Positions 4,628 through 6,047 of a DNA stretch of 6,047 nt are shown in pieces. How positions within the stretch are numbered: position 1 is the first letter of the stretch; the number at the start of each line of letters is the position of its first letter. The translations under genes and the position numbers were made by a program. The notes under the pieces were generated by a model. It saw nothing but the letters and a program-made list of their open reading frames with translations. It did no database searches and had not been told where the DNA came from. The stretch comes from Betaproteobacteria bacterium (GTDB lineage Bacteria; Pseudomonadota; Gammaproteobacteria; Burkholderiales; SG8-39). The stretch covers positions 1 to 6,047 of the forward strand of contig JAAOZY010000256.1 of NCBI GenBank assembly GCA_012274205.1, in the 5' to 3' direction.

Positions 4628-6047
4628 TTACATAACCGCGAGGATCTCGCGGATGATCCTGGCGTCGGAGAACGGGATCTTCCTGGTCAGGGGGCGTCCC
4701 CGGGCATCGTGCAGGGGCAATCCCGCGGCGTCGCGCTGAAGCACGATCTGGTAGTCTTCATGGCCCTTGCCGGCGACGACCAGGACGTCTCCCGAGCGCA
4801 ATTCGGAAAGCGCGCGTTGCAGGGCTTCAAGCCGCGGGCCGGCGTTCGTTGCGGGGTTTGCACCCGTGGCACCGGAGAGAACCTGCCTGCGGATAGTGTC
4901 CGGGTCTTCGGTGCGTGGATTGTCATCCGTCACCCAAACGCTGTCGGCGAGTTCTGCGGCAATGCGGCCCATGATGGGACGCTTGCCAGAATCGCGGTCG
5001 CCTCCGCATCCGAACAGCACGTGGAGCTTGCCTTTCGCGCTGACGTGCGGGCGCACACTGCCCAGAACGTTGTGCAGGGCATCGGGCGTATGCGCGTAGT
5101 CGACATAGACCGCTGCGCCATTGGAAAGCACGGCGGCGAGTTCAAGCCGCCCGGGAACCGGCGCCAGGCGGCCGATGCCGGCTATCGCGCGGTGGACCGG
5201 CACCTCCGTGCCTACGGCCAAACCGAGCGCGCATAGAATGTTCTCGGCCTGAAACGCGCCTGCCACCGGCGCCGCCACTTCATGGGTGGCGCCGAACGCC
5301 GACAGCTTCAGCGTTTGCCCCTGCGCATGCGCGATGCGCTCGAGCACCACCAGGTCGGCGCCGCGGTCCGCGTCGCCATAGGTGATGACGCGGGTGCCTT
5401 TCGACCTCATTGCCGCCGCGATTTCGATACCCGATGCATCGCGGATATTGATGACAGCCACGCCATCGGTCTTGAGCCGCTCGTTGAACAGCCTGAGCTT
5501 GGCCTGGAAGTAGGCCTGCATCGACTGGTGGTAGTCGAGATGGTCCTGGGTGAGGTTGGTAAAAGCTGCCGCGTCAAAGCTGATGCCGGCCAGGCGCTGC
5601 TGATCGAGCGCGTGGCTCGAAGCCTCCATCGCAAGATGCGTAATGCCGTGCGCACGCTCCAGTTCGCCCAGCATGATATGCAGGGTTTTCGCGTCATAGG
5701 TGGTGAGTCCCGCTTCAAGCTTGGAGTGACTCCTGTCGCGGGCCTGCAGGCCCAGGGTTCCCAGGCTTAGCGCGTTGCGGCCGTCCTCGACCCACAGGTC
5801 GCGCAGGAAGCACACCGTGGAGGTCTTGCCATTGGTGCCGGTGACCGATGCAATGGTGCGCGGACGGCCGGAATGAAAATCGGCCGCCAGGTGCGCATAG
5901 AATCGGCGGATGTCCCGGACCCGCAGGACGACGATCTTTTCGCGCTCGTACTCGTTCAGGCCGAGCGCCTCGTCGCGCGTGCCTTCCGGCACCGCTATGG
6001 CCTGCGCGCCTTTTGCAGCGGCCTGCGAGCAGAACGCAACACCATCC
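4628..6047 (-). CDS. MurE-type Mur ligase (meso-DAP motif), N-terminus outside window
   Basis: Mur ligase of the UDP-N-acetylmuramoyl-tripeptide synthetase type: ATP-dependent addition of an amino acid to a nucleotide-linked peptide in the cytoplasm. The frame is open to the right edge, giving 472 visible residues with about 40 missing. The first visible stretch (DGVAFCSQAAAKGAQAIAV) matches the end of the MurE N-terminal UDP-binding domain, so the GTG at 5992 is internal. Visible-residue landmarks are the P-loop TGTNGKTS (69-76), EASSHALDQQR (141-151), TNLTQDHLDYH (163-173), the Lys of AYFQAKLRLF (183, normally carbamylated), DYAHTPDAL (316-324), FGCGGDRDSGKRP (345-357), DDNPRTEDP (374-382) and GKGHEDYQI (426-434). 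DNPR is the signature for meso-DAP, as opposed to lysine, in MurE. All catalytic motifs look intact. Instead of murF, the gene downstream is the DapF-like one, so this may be a second MurE-like ligase. I leave the symbol empty because the substrate and paralogue status are unresolved. Confidence 0.9.
   Translation of the reverse strand, partial: DGVAFCSQAAAKGAQAIAVPEGTRDEALGLNEYEREKIVVLRVRDIRRFYAHLAADFHSGRPRTIASVTGTNGKTSTVCFLRDLWVEDGRNALSLGTLGLQARDRSHSKLEAGLTTYDAKTLHIMLGELERAHGITHLAMEASSHALDQQRLAGISFDAAAFTNLTQDHLDYHQSMQAYFQAKLRLFNERLKTDGVAVINIRDASGIEIAAAMRSKGTRVITYGDADRGADLVVLERIAHAQGQTLKLSAFGATHEVAAPVAGAFQAENILCALGLAVGTEVPVHRAIAGIGRLAPVPGRLELAAVLSNGAAVYVDYAHTPDALHNVLGSVRPHVSAKGKLHVLFGCGGDRDSGKRPIMGRIAAELADSVWVTDDNPRTEDPDTIRRQVLSGATGANPATNAGPRLEALQRALSELRSGDVLVVAGKGHEDYQIVLQRDAAGLPLHDARGRPLTRKIPFSDARIIREILAVM

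Noticed and set aside
3594..4739. 381-codon plus-strand open frame opposite the DapF-like gene
   Set aside because: Arginine-rich composition typical of an antisense shadow; the minus strand carries conserved DapF motifs, start and ribosome binding site.

Overview
The window looks like chromosomal DNA of a high-GC Gram-negative bacterium, most likely a betaproteobacterium of the Burkholderiales. This rests on high G+C at third codon positions, a MurE whose motif marks it as adding meso-diaminopimelate (DAP), and an L,D-transpeptidase of a type I associate with that group. The taxonomic call is an inference from style, not from a marker gene.

Layout, left to right. Positions 1-705 hold the 3' end of a glycine-rich protein on the plus strand. 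A short intergenic stretch follows with a strong near-perfect hairpin at 767-809. Next is a plus-strand YkuD-type L,D-transpeptidase (963-1718) whose active-site motif reads SYGCIN rather than SHGC. Positions 1719-2713 contain no intact large gene. This stretch does hold a candidate broken lipoprotein gene (about 1914-2198), a nested inverted repeat (2227-2275) and a 37-codon small ORF with a good ribosome binding site (2426-2539). A plus-strand VIT/CCC1-family iron/manganese transporter follows (2714-3409). It converges, across a 172 bp gap with an 8-bp perfect hairpin, on a minus-strand pair: a MurE-type ligase (4628 to beyond the right edge) and a DapF-fold protein (3582-4604). The pair is separated by 23 bp and is probably one transcription unit reading leftwards.

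The most interesting object is the minus-strand pair. The DapF-like protein keeps nearly every recognisable substrate-contact residue of diaminopimelate epimerase, but both catalytic cysteines are serine (S97 and S282). Its partner keeps the full MurE active-site set and the DNPR motif for DAP, yet it is not followed by murF as in the usual division and cell-wall cluster. I infer a dedicated accessory pathway that handles DAP or a similar amino acid, not routine peptidoglycan synthesis. The DapF-like protein could be an altered-chemistry enzyme or a binding protein. The upstream genes, beyond the right edge, would be needed to name the system. The L,D-transpeptidase is also a peptidoglycan enzyme, but nothing here links it to that operon.
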